The notes beneath the pieces are model-generated. The model did no database searches. It was not told the DNA's origin and saw only the letters and a program-made list of their open reading frames with translations. From CAZJYI01 sp964550025 (lineage in GTDB: Bacteria > Verrucomicrobiota > Kiritimatiellia > UBA8416 > CAYOBW01): a stretch of 36,727 nt of DNA. The stretch lies in the NCBI GenBank assembly GCA_964550025.1, contig CAZJYI010000120.1, positions 1 to 36,727 of the forward strand, in the 5' to 3' direction. The translations under genes and the position numbers were made by a program. Of the stretch, positions 30,482-36,727 are shown one piece after another (position 1 is the stretch's first letter; the number at the start of each line of letters is the position of its first letter).

Positions 30482-30544
30482 GCAAATCGCGAGTCGCGAG
30501 TCGCGAGTCCCGAGTCGCGAGTCCAGAATCGCGAATCGCGTGCC
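30482..30544 (+). repeat. Heptamer array GCRARTC between gspF and gspG
   Basis: Nine 7-bp units in phase: GCAAATC, three GCGAGTC, CCGAGTC, GCGAGTC, CAGAATC, GCGAATC, GCGTGCC. Apart from the first base of two units and the last unit, changes are mostly A/G transitions. The array starts 15 bases after the gspF stop and ends 65 bases before the gspG start. Confidence 0.75.
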
Positions 30545-30609
30545 GCACGGCTCGGGACGGTGACGGGCATTGCTGGGAATCGTTGTAGTACAGGGATGGA
30601 GGACAGAAG

Positions 30610-31008
30610 ATGAAGAATGCCGAGTCGAGGAAGTGTGCGGGTTTCACCCTGATCGAGGTGCTGCTGGTGGTTGCGATCCTGGGGATTCTCGCGGGGGTCG
30701 TTGTCGTCAATTTCAGTGGGCACGGCGAAAAGGCCCGGATTCGTGCGACGCGCGCCAGCATCGCCGCGATCAGCACGGCCGTCGACATGTATGAAGTGGA
30801 TACGGGGCGCTTCCCGCCTTCTCTGCAGAGCCTCATCACGGCATCGGGAGAGCAGAACTGGAACGGGCCCTACATCAAGGGTGGAGGCCTGCCGGTAGAC
30901 TCCTGGGGAACGGCCTTCAGCTATTCGGTCCAGGGCAACACGTACAAAGTGATCTCAGGCGGACCCGACAAGCAGGTCGGTTCCTCCGACGATGTCACCA
31001 GTTTCTAG
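30610..31008 (+). CDS. gspG: Major pseudopilin
   Basis: A 132-residue class III prepilin-like protein, the main subunit of the secretion pseudopilus. The leader is MKNAESRKCAG, cut before FTLIEVLLVVAILGILAG with the conserved Glu at mature position 5. The C-terminal globular part has the GspG pattern: VDMYEVDTGRFPPSLQSL, WNGPYIKG, DSWGTAFSY, and the calcium-loop end ISGGPDKQVGSSDDV. GGAGGACAGAAG precedes the ATG. A prepilin peptidase is required and is not encoded in the window. Confidence 0.95.
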   Translation: MKNAESRKCAGFTLIEVLLVVAILGILAGVVVVNFSGHGEKARIRATRASIAAISTAVDMYEVDTGRFPPSLQSLITASGEQNWNGPYIKGGGLPVDSWGTAFSYSVQGNTYKVISGGPDKQVGSSDDVTSF

Positions 31009-31027
31009 AGGGACAGCCTGGAGTGCC

Positions 31028-31636
31028 ATGGTCCGATCAGTGACAGGGCGGCCGGAGGGCGACCGCGCGTTTCGGCGTGCTTTCACTCTCGTCGAGCTGC
31101 TCTTCGTGATGGTGATCATCGGCATCGTGACAGCCCTTGCCGTACCGTCTTTCGTCAAGTCCATTCGCGGCAACCGCCTGCGCGCGGCCGCGCAGACGGT
31201 CGTCATGTCCGGGCGCTATGCCTGGAGCATGGCGGTCTTGAACCAGAAGGATGTCGAGGTGGCGTTCGACCTGGAGGCCTGCGCCATCGACATCCGTCTT
31301 TCCGCGCCGCCCGTGGACGACGAGGCGGAATTCGGTGAGGAAGAAGAGGAAGACAGGTTGGCGTTGACCGCGCTGCCGCGGGCCGCCGAGGACGAGATTC
31401 CCGAGACGACGGGCGCCGGCTTCGAGGAGATTACGCGGCAACTTGAGCGTGTCTATATTGACTATGTCCTGATTGAGGACGGGGAGGAAAGCAATCCCGC
31501 GGACAAGGTGCAGACGGTTGTCTACCACAGTAACGGCCAGTGTACCCCGTACAGCGTACGTGTTGTTGACGAGAACGGCGAAGCGATTGTGATTGAGGTG
31601 GACGCGCTGGGATCGCCGCGGACGGAGAGGGAGTAG
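31028..31636 (+). CDS. gspH: Minor pseudopilin H-like
   Basis: A 202-residue prepilin with leader ending RRA before FTLVELLFVMVIIGIVTALAV; Ala replaces the usual Gly before the cut site, and Glu5 is present. The mature part begins with the helix RGNRLRAAAQTVVMSGRYAWSMAV, typical of GspH. An acidic stretch (EFGEEEEEDR) interrupts the globular domain. The ATG at 31028 with GGAG just upstream is preferred; an in-frame ATG at 30992 would overlap gspG by 17 bases. GspH is the best fit from order and the first helix, but minor pseudopilins are hard to tell apart. Confidence 0.82.
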   Translation: MVRSVTGRPEGDRAFRRAFTLVELLFVMVIIGIVTALAVPSFVKSIRGNRLRAAAQTVVMSGRYAWSMAVLNQKDVEVAFDLEACAIDIRLSAPPVDDEAEFGEEEEEDRLALTALPRAAEDEIPETTGAGFEEITRQLERVYIDYVLIEDGEESNPADKVQTVVYHSNGQCTPYSVRVVDENGEAIVIEVDALGSPRTERE

Positions 31637-31651
31637 GGGATTGGGACGGGA

Positions 31652-31751
31652 GATTTCGAATTCCAAATGGAGAATCTCAAATCTCAAATCTCAGATTTCA
31701 GATTTCAGATTTCGGATTCCGTGTGAGATTTGAAATCTGAGATTTGCAGTT
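31652..31751. repeat. Inverted heptamer array RATYYCR / YGRRATY between gspH and gspI
   Basis: Ten 7-bp units run forward from 31652 to 31721: GATTTCG, AATTCCA, AATGGAG, three AATCTCA, two GATTTCA, GATTTCG, GATTCCG. All but the third fit RATYYCR. From 31724, inverted units TGAGATT, TGAAATC, TGAGATT, TGCAGTT follow; the first three fit YGRRATY exactly. Arms 31686-31707 and 31724-31745 pair at 20 of 22 positions with a 16-base loop. The array ends 9 bases before the gspI start codon and so occupies its ribosome-site region. Confidence 0.8.
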
Positions 31752-31760
31752 GATCGAGCG

Positions 31761-32156
31761 ATGAAGACAACGCCACAGCATCGAAAACACGGCCTGACCC
31801 TGGTCGAAGTCATCCTGGCCGCGGCCATTCTCGGCATCGGCCTGACGGTGCTCCTGACGGCTGCCTCGCGTTGCCTGGCCGTGATGAAGCAGGCCAAGAA
31901 TTACCAGGCGGCGTTGTGGACACTGAACATGGGCGAGGTCGAGTATCCCATGATTGCCACCAACGAGCTCGAAGACCTCGTCGTAGATGGGCACGAGTTC
32001 GACAACGGTTTCATCTATTCCCGGGAAGTGGACGAGGAAGACGAGGACGAAGACGGGTTGCACGAGGTCCGCACGCGCGTTACCTGGAAGGGACGCGGTT
32101 CCGAGATGGTGGAAGAGGTCGTTCAATACGTCTACAGGGAGCCGGAGGATGTGTAG
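31761..32156 (+). CDS. gspI: Minor pseudopilin I-like
   Basis: A 131-residue prepilin with leader MKTTPQHRKHG cut before LTLVEVILAAAILGIGLTVLL; Leu replaces Phe at mature position 1, and Glu5 is kept. The AILGIGLTVL helix and AKNYQAALW region fit GspI, part of the I-J-K tip complex. An acidic run (DEEDEDEDG) lies in the globular part. There is no clear ribosome-binding site: the preceding bases belong to the heptamer array and TGATCGAGCG. gspJ starts 3 bases after the stop. Confidence 0.82.
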   Translation: MKTTPQHRKHGLTLVEVILAAAILGIGLTVLLTAASRCLAVMKQAKNYQAALWTLNMGEVEYPMIATNELEDLVVDGHEFDNGFIYSREVDEEDEDEDGLHEVRTRVTWKGRGSEMVEEVVQYVYREPEDV

Positions 32157-32159
32157 CCC

Positions 32160-33071
32160 GTGATCCCCCCCGCCCACAACGCTTCTCCCGCTTCCCGCCC
32201 GATGCGTTCGCATGTGCGCGGCTTCACGCTGATCGAGATCCTCGTGGCCGTGACGATCCTGTCCGTCGTCATGACCGTGACCTTCCTGACGTTCACCACC
32301 GCCACCGCGGCCTGGCGTCGCGGCGTGGCGTTGGCCGACGATCTCCACCACGGGGATTTCGTGGTGGAGCAGCTCGTGATGGCCCTGCGTTCCGCGTACT
32401 ACCCGGACGTGAGCGGCGGCGGCGAAGAGTACGGCTTCACCATCGAGGACAACGGCGACGACGAGTTCTCCAGCGACCGCATCAGTTGGGTGAAGCTGGG
32501 AGGCGCCCTGGTCGGCAGCCATTGTCCCTTTGCCGGCAGCCCCCACCGCGTGGTGTTCTTCGTCGATGACGATGATGACGGCGAGTCCTCCGCGGCAGTG
32601 AAGTTCTGGCGCGTTCAGGGCCAGCCCGAGGAGTTCGAACCCGACGACGACGTCGAGCCGGTCTGGATTGCCCGCAAGATCACCGGTTTCAATTGCCGCA
32701 TGCAGGACCCCGAAGAGGACGTCGATGAAGATACAGGCGAGATTGCCTGGATCGATGAGTGGGAAGACACGAACTGCATCCCCACTGCCGTCGAGTTGAC
32801 GCTGTGGATGGAGCCGCTCGACGAGGGCGAACCGGCCGTGGAGATGAAGCGCATCGTACAGATTCCCACAGCGCACCTGTCGTGGGGATCGGGCGGCAGA
32901 ACACCGGGGACAGGGGGGACGGGCACGGACAGCTCGCGGAAGTCCGACAGATCCGGCGGAACCGACAGCCCTACCCCGTCCGATCGTACGAACAATCGCC
33001 CACCCCCGTCCACCGGCGGGCAGCCCACCGCGGGCGGCCCGCCCATCCCGAACCGGGTTGTTCCACGATGA
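32160..33071 (+). CDS. gspJ: Minor pseudopilin J-like with Pro/Gly/Thr-rich tail
   Basis: A 303-residue prepilin, long for GspJ. Leader ending VRG is cut before FTLIEILVAVTILSVVMTVTF. The mature helix continues ATAAWRRG, and the globular domain has acidic insertions (DDDDDG, EEDVDED). The last 60 residues are low-complexity, rich in Gly, Thr, Ser and Pro, and probably disordered. The GTG at 32160 is chosen because GGAGGA lies about 10 bases upstream; the later in-frame ATG at 32202 has no ribosome site. The stop overlaps the gspK start (ATGA, 33068-33071). Confidence 0.83.
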   Translation: MIPPAHNASPASRPMRSHVRGFTLIEILVAVTILSVVMTVTFLTFTTATAAWRRGVALADDLHHGDFVVEQLVMALRSAYYPDVSGGGEEYGFTIEDNGDDEFSSDRISWVKLGGALVGSHCPFAGSPHRVVFFVDDDDDGESSAAVKFWRVQGQPEEFEPDDDVEPVWIARKITGFNCRMQDPEEDVDEDTGEIAWIDEWEDTNCIPTAVELTLWMEPLDEGEPAVEMKRIVQIPTAHLSWGSGGRTPGTGGTGTDSSRKSDRSGGTDSPTPSDRTNNRPPPSTGGQPTAGGPPIPNRVVPR

Positions 33072-34138
33072 GGCCGGCACGCGACAGGACGGAGACGGCC
33101 GGGGATCGTCGCTCCGGGTCCGCCCTGATCGTGGTCCTTTGGGTGATCGGGCTGCTCGCGATCCTCATGGCCTCTTTTGCCTTCGACGCCCACGTGGAAG
33201 CGCGCATCATTTCCTACTACCGGAAGCGCACGAAGGCCGAGTACCTTGCGCGTTCCGGCCTCGAGATGGCGCGTATGCTGATGGTGAAGAGCGAAGGGAT
33301 GGGGGCGGACGAAGAGGGCGATGAGGATGACCGCTGGTTTCAGGACGGCAAGCGCCTTAAGGAGGGGCTTCCCATCCAGAACCTGGTCGAGGAGCTCGGT
33401 GCCGGCGAGATCATCCTGTCGATTGTGCCCGAACCCGCGCGTCGCAACATCAACCGCCTCGGGAAGACCGACCTTGACATCGAAGAGAACATGGAGCGTA
33501 TTCTCGAAGTCGGGGGGGTTCCCGAGGAAATGTGGCCGGAGTTGATCGAGTCGTTCATCGACTGGATCGATCCGGACGAAGAGCCGCGCTTCGACGGGGC
33601 TGAAACCGACGACTACTACTCGACGTTGGAACCACCCTACGAGGCGCGCAACCGCCCGCAGCTCGACACGGTTGACGAACTTCTCCTTGTAAAAGGCTTC
33701 AACCGAACCATACTGTACGGCGGCGTGCTTTCGGGAGAATTCGGGGAAGAAGACGAAGAGGCGATTCCCATCAGTGGAATCGCCGATTTGCTCACTACGT
33801 ACGGGGATGGAAAGGTCAACGTCAACGCCGCGCCCACGCGGGTATTGATGACGCTTCCGGACGTGGATGAGATCGTGGCCGGCGCCATTATCGAGGAAAG
33901 GGAGGGGCTCCTCAATCCCGATGGCGAGGAGGAGTTCGATCCGTTCAAGTCGGGAGCCGATCTCTTTGGCCGGATTCCGGATATGGACCCGAGGATCAGG
34001 AACTACGTGACAACGGATTCGCGCATCTACCGGATTACGTCGGTGGGCCACGTGGCCAACGTTGAAAAGGTCATCTGGTGCATCGTGGAATACAGCAGAC
34101 AGGATCTGAGGATACTGCGTTGGCGGGAAGAGGACTGA
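33068..34138 (+). CDS. gspK: Tip pseudopilin K-like
   Basis: A 356-residue T2SSK protein. The leader ends RRSG before SALIVVLWVIGLLAILMASFAFDAH, which lacks Glu5 as GspK proteins do. The globular part has the family helix RTKAEYLARSGLEMARML, the RRNINRLG strand, an SAM-like repeat region (GVPEEMWPELIESFIDWIDPD), and VNVNAAPTRVLMTLP, the hallmark of GspK. GspK caps the pseudopilus with I and J. Its presence is the main reason to call the operon type II secretion rather than a pilus. Acidic loops (EEGDEDDR, EFGEEDEE) are again present. Confidence 0.92.
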   Translation: MRPARDRTETAGDRRSGSALIVVLWVIGLLAILMASFAFDAHVEARIISYYRKRTKAEYLARSGLEMARMLMVKSEGMGADEEGDEDDRWFQDGKRLKEGLPIQNLVEELGAGEIILSIVPEPARRNINRLGKTDLDIEENMERILEVGGVPEEMWPELIESFIDWIDPDEEPRFDGAETDDYYSTLEPPYEARNRPQLDTVDELLLVKGFNRTILYGGVLSGEFGEEDEEAIPISGIADLLTTYGDGKVNVNAAPTRVLMTLPDVDEIVAGAIIEEREGLLNPDGEEEFDPFKSGADLFGRIPDMDPRIRNYVTTDSRIYRITSVGHVANVEKVIWCIVEYSRQDLRILRWREED

Positions 34139-34159
34139 GCGGGAGTTGGGGCCGACGTC

Positions 34160-34286
34160 GAACGCTGAACGTCGAACATTGAACATCGAACGCTGAACGT
34201 CGAACGTTGAACATCGAACATCGAACGCTGAACGTTGAACATCGAACGCTGAACGTCGAACATTCAATAACCGATAACCAATAGCC
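34160..34286 (+). repeat. Heptamer arrays GAACRYY x15 and RATARCC x3 before gspL
   Basis: Fifteen uninterrupted 7-bp units GAAC+NNN run from 34160 to 34264; the last three bases are only GCT, GTC, ATT, ATC or GTT, so every unit fits GAACRYY. After one base, a second set follows in 34266-34286: AATAACC, GATAACC, AATAGCC, all RATARCC. The second set ends two bases before the gspL GTG start. Together the arrays occupy nearly the whole 150-base gap after gspK. Confidence 0.85.
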
Positions 34287-34288
34287 AC

Positions 34289-35908
34289 GTGGCAAGCGAC
34301 TATACAACGGGCCTGGTTTCGAGGGACGATCTGCTGGAGTGGACGACGCTGCAGCGGAACAAGGACCGTCTGTCCGTCGTGGCGGCGCGGCGGACCGAGT
34401 GGCGGCTGGAAACCGAGGAAGCGGTAGAAGAGCAGCCCCCGCCGCTTCTGGCGCCGAAGACCGCGAAGACGGCACCGAAGGTCCTGCGCCTCCCCGGGCA
34501 AGAGGAGGTCCCCGAGGAAGGGGATGCGCCACCCACGGAGACGTCGCCAAAGGTCCTGCGTCTGCCCGGCGCCGATCCGGCTGACGCGTCAGAGACGCCT
34601 TCCACGGGGGAGCTGCTGATCCGCGTGCCTGGCGCCGAGGGTGACGAGCCGCCCGGCCGGCCGGGAGATGTAGGAACGGTTCGGACGCCCGAGCTGTTTC
34701 GCGACGCCGCGGCGGGCATACGGGGTGACGTTGCCGTCGGCCTGTCTTCGTACCAGATGCTGATCCGCGTGATCGATCTGCCGCCCGTCGAACCGGCGGA
34801 GCTTGCAAGCATGGTAGAGCTCCAGATCGACAAGTTCTCCCCGTTCCCCGTGGAGGCGATGGTTGTCTCCCACGAGGTCATCAAGCGTACGGACGAGAAT
34901 TGCCGCGTGCTGGTTGCCGCCGCGCGCCAAACACTCGTCGATGGTATCGGCGAGACGTTGGATGCGGTCGGTGTCGATCCCGTGAGGGTCGATGCCGCCA
35001 TTCTCGGATGGTGGCGCCTCCTTAGGGATGCCCACGCCCTGGAGGAAGGAACGCGGCACGTCGTTGTCATACTCGACGGGGTGTGCCGCGATATTGCCGT
35101 CTTTCAGGACGATCTGCCCGTGGTTGTGCGGTCGCTGAGCCTGGAGGCGGACGCACCGGAAGAGGCCGTTGCCCGGGATCTCGCCGAGGAAGTGTCCTCG
35201 ACCCTCATGTCGCTCGAGCTCGAACATGGCGTTGCCGCCCACTGTTCGGTGGCCGTGTGGCACCGCGGAGACGCGCCGGACTGGATCAGGCAGGAGATCG
35301 AGACGGTCTGCGGATGTCCGGTGAGCACGCATTCCCTGGACGATCTCCCGCCGGTCAGCGAAGGACTGGCCCGGCGCCAGGCGGACGGCGACGGTCATCT
35401 CGACCTGACGCCGCAATCCTGGCGCGTTACCGAGAAAGCGCGCCTCTTCAAGCAGAAGATGGCCGTTGCCGCCGGGACCATTTTCGGCGTGTGGGTGCTG
35501 GGAATGGGCGGGCTGTTCGGCGGCCTCGCGATGCAGAACGTGCGCCTGTCGAACCTGCGGGCGGAAGCCGAGGAATGGAAGGGACCCGCCAAGGCGGTTG
35601 GCGATCTTCGGCGCCGCGTTTCGGTGATCCGCCAGTACACGGACCGGCGCAGTTCGGCCCTCGAGTGCCTGAGAGAGATCTGCCTTCGCGACGTGCTGCC
35701 CGACGGCGTTGAACTGACGCAGTTCAGCTACCGCAAGAAGGACGTGCTTGTCATCGCCGGGCAGGCCTCCGTAGTCGGCCAGGTCTATGCCTTTAAGAGG
35801 AAGCTGGATGCATCCGAGCTTTTCGGCGACGTGACGCTCGAGGGTCCCCGCCGTGATCCGCGCCGCAATAAGCAGGTCTTTGAGATGGATATCAGGCTCC
35901 TGGAGTAA
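34289..35908 (+). CDS. gspL: PilM/PilN-like secretion platform protein (GspL equivalent)
   Basis: A 539-residue protein combining an actin-like cytoplasmic part and a membrane-anchored PilN-like part, the layout of GspL. Residues about 130-370 hold the PilM/GspL ATPase-like fold (VAVGLSSYQMLIRVIDLPP, MVELQIDKFSPFP, CRVLVAAARQTLVDGI). A single TM is at about 392-414 (AVAAGTIFGVWVLGMGGLF), then a coiled-coil-like stretch and a ferredoxin-like periplasmic domain. An unusual Pro/Glu-rich insert near the N-terminus repeats KVLRLPG (64-70, 88-94) and LLIRVPG (109-115). The GTG at 34289 has no visible ribosome site; heptamer repeats occupy the upstream bases. gspM starts 4 bases after the stop. Confidence 0.86.
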   Translation: MASDYTTGLVSRDDLLEWTTLQRNKDRLSVVAARRTEWRLETEEAVEEQPPPLLAPKTAKTAPKVLRLPGQEEVPEEGDAPPTETSPKVLRLPGADPADASETPSTGELLIRVPGAEGDEPPGRPGDVGTVRTPELFRDAAAGIRGDVAVGLSSYQMLIRVIDLPPVEPAELASMVELQIDKFSPFPVEAMVVSHEVIKRTDENCRVLVAAARQTLVDGIGETLDAVGVDPVRVDAAILGWWRLLRDAHALEEGTRHVVVILDGVCRDIAVFQDDLPVVVRSLSLEADAPEEAVARDLAEEVSSTLMSLELEHGVAAHCSVAVWHRGDAPDWIRQEIETVCGCPVSTHSLDDLPPVSEGLARRQADGDGHLDLTPQSWRVTEKARLFKQKMAVAAGTIFGVWVLGMGGLFGGLAMQNVRLSNLRAEAEEWKGPAKAVGDLRRRVSVIRQYTDRRSSALECLREICLRDVLPDGVELTQFSYRKKDVLVIAGQASVVGQVYAFKRKLDASELFGDVTLEGPRRDPRRNKQVFEMDIRLLE

Positions 35909-35912
35909 TGAG

Positions 35913-36452
35913 ATGACGATAACGCCCAGAGAATCGGTGTTGGCCCTCGGGACGGTTGCCGCGATCCTGTTTGGCGGGGGCGTGATGCTGGCCCGGCCCA
36001 AGATCACGGAATGGCGGGACGTCGTGACGAGGTGTGATTCGGCCGTAGAGGAGATCCAGGGCTACCAGGATCTCGTGGCGCAGTGCCCCGAGTGGGAGGC
36101 GAAGTTTCTCGGGCTGAGCGAACAGCTCCCGCAGCATCCCGCCGACCGCGAGGTCGACGTGTACTGGCTCGAGAAGATGGACGAACTGGCCAGCAAGCAT
36201 GGCCTGCAGATTTCCCAGCGCAGGGCCGGCGAACAGGTCGACCAGGGCGACGTGTACGAGCTCGCCATCGAGTGCCGCGACTGGACGGGAACGCTCGAGC
36301 AGATCGTTGGTTTCCTCTTTGAATTGCAGTCCGAAGGTGCTATGTTTGACATTCGGCAGTTGTTAATCAAGCCCAAGGGAAAAGGGGCCCTGCGCGGCCG
36401 CTTTTCCCTGTCTTGTGCCTACACGCGTGAGGAAGCGAAGACCTCGCCGTGA
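35913..36452 (+). CDS. gspM: PilO-like secretion platform protein (GspM equivalent)
   Basis: A 179-residue single-pass inner-membrane protein: a short cytoplasmic start, TM at about 10-27 (VLALGTVAAILFGGGVML), a helical stretch, and a ferredoxin-like domain (QISQRRAGEQVDQGDVYELAIECRDWTGTLEQ, then a FSLSCAYTR strand). This is the PilO/GspM shape; it pairs with the GspL-like protein to hold the ATPase platform. GGAG lies ahead of the ATG at 35913, which is preferred over the open frame from 35853. Confidence 0.82.
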   Translation: MTITPRESVLALGTVAAILFGGGVMLARPKITEWRDVVTRCDSAVEEIQGYQDLVAQCPEWEAKFLGLSEQLPQHPADREVDVYWLEKMDELASKHGLQISQRRAGEQVDQGDVYELAIECRDWTGTLEQIVGFLFELQSEGAMFDIRQLLIKPKGKGALRGRFSLSCAYTREEAKTSP

Positions 36453-36540
36453 GGCGGCTGCCGCGAAGCGAATCGGGTCCCGGTCGGATGCCGGGAACAG
36501 GGCTGTTGACCGCAGGGCCCGATCGCAGAGGTGCGTGTTG

Positions 36541-36727
36541 ATGAGAAGGAATCACGGAAATCGATCCATGTTGCGCCGCCGGGCGTGTGCGCTGCTGTTG
36601 CTCTTTGTCTGCTGGCAGGCCTCCGTTCTCGGCCAGGCCGGCCCCCCTGCTCCCGGAGGCCCCCCTGCTCCCGGAGGCCCGCCCATGCCGGGAGGCCCGC
36701 CCGCGCCGGGTGCGGTTCCGGGGGACG
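36541..36727 (+). CDS. Exported Pro/Gly-rich protein, 3' end beyond the window
   Basis: The first 62 codons of a gene that runs off the right edge. The N-terminus has a signal peptide (RRRACALLLLFVCWQASVLGQA, with an inner Met at residue 10 as another possible start), then a mature start of GPPAPG / GPPMPG repeats encoded by four 18-bp units (36640-36711). Operon order makes a secretin (GspD/PilQ) with a Pro-rich N-terminus the likeliest identity, but no secretin sequence is visible yet. The start codon is uncertain because no strong ribosome site is seen. Confidence 0.6.
   Translation, partial: MRRNHGNRSMLRRRACALLLLFVCWQASVLGQAGPPAPGGPPAPGGPPMPGGPPAPGAVPGD
36640..36711 (+). repeat. 18-bp tandem repeat coding PGGPPx
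   Basis: Four 18-bp units (36640-36657, 36658-36675, 36676-36693, 36694-36711), the first two identical, the others varying at a few positions. The period is a multiple of three, so unlike the 7-bp arrays it lengthens a protein without shifting frame. It may continue past the window edge region. Confidence 0.8.

Noticed and set aside
34027..34501. Minus-strand frames reading FNVQRSMFDVQ-like repeats
   Set aside because: They are translations of the GAACRYY heptamer array in several frames and run into the antisense of gspK and gspL; not genes.

Overview
The window is GC-rich, densely coding bacterial DNA. Tat-exported Gfo/Idh/MocA oxidoreductase, DUF1080 protein, a large secreted protein ending in Asp-rich DxDGD-type repeats plus a sorting-like C-terminus, and intergenic arrays of very short degenerate repeats together suggest a saccharolytic member of the PVC group (Kiritimatiellota, Lentisphaerota or a relative). 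That assignment is inference from gene style; there is no rRNA or tRNA gene and no marker phylogeny here.

Layout. 1-1227: no convincing gene, several repeats. 1228-4484 (+): aldo/keto reductase, Tat-exported Gfo/Idh/MocA oxidoreductase and DUF1080 protein, a plausible sugar oxidation/hydrolysis set. 4931-8299 (+): secreted multidomain beta-sandwich protein. 8426-9976 (-): phosphoglycerate mutase gpmI, divergent from a PfkB sugar kinase that overlaps a secreted protein with a His/Cys pair like that of caspase/gingipain-fold peptidases. 12575-14896 (-): secreted clan GH-A glycoside hydrolase with a DUF5060-like domain. 15191-17200 (+): secreted esterase, then a SAM methyltransferase. 17961-18607 (-): VapBC-type toxin-antitoxin pair. 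18659-21937 (-): O-antigen ligase-like protein, carbohydrate-binding exported protein and GT4 glycosyltransferase, a surface polysaccharide set. 22206-22331: a C-terminal scrap of a trans-sulfuration PLP enzyme. 22493-24247 (+): pgi. 24830-26462 (-): class I aminotransferase and Lrp/AsnC-like regulator. 26680-27474 (+): TrmJ-like rRNA/tRNA methyltransferase. 27512 to the right edge (+): type II secretion operon with GspE, F, G, H, I, J, K, a PilM/PilN-like GspL, a PilO-like GspM, and the start of a Pro-rich exported protein.

The most unusual content is between the genes. First, nine hairpins begin with GTAG and mostly end in TCC. Eight of them form four inverted pairs, and stem changes between copies are compensated. 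This is the architecture of REP/BIME elements mobilised by RAYT (TnpA-REP) transposases, although no RAYT gene is in the window. Second, the gaps of the secretion operon and the 3' end of pgi hold arrays of 7-bp words. Each array uses a different word (GAACRYY, GCRARTC-like, RATYYCR, RATARCC, AGKGRGC), and variation within an array is mostly by transitions. Related inverted arrays have periods of 6, 12 or 13 bp, some at convergent gene ends where they can form long hairpins. Third, the near-palindrome GGGTCTGTCCC recurs nine times between 14.8 and 17.4 kb, including inside genes and against a stop codon. Fourth, a 49-bp unit with its own hairpin is repeated about 3.7 times after pgi. These repeat families, rather than a new protein system, are what most deserve follow-up.
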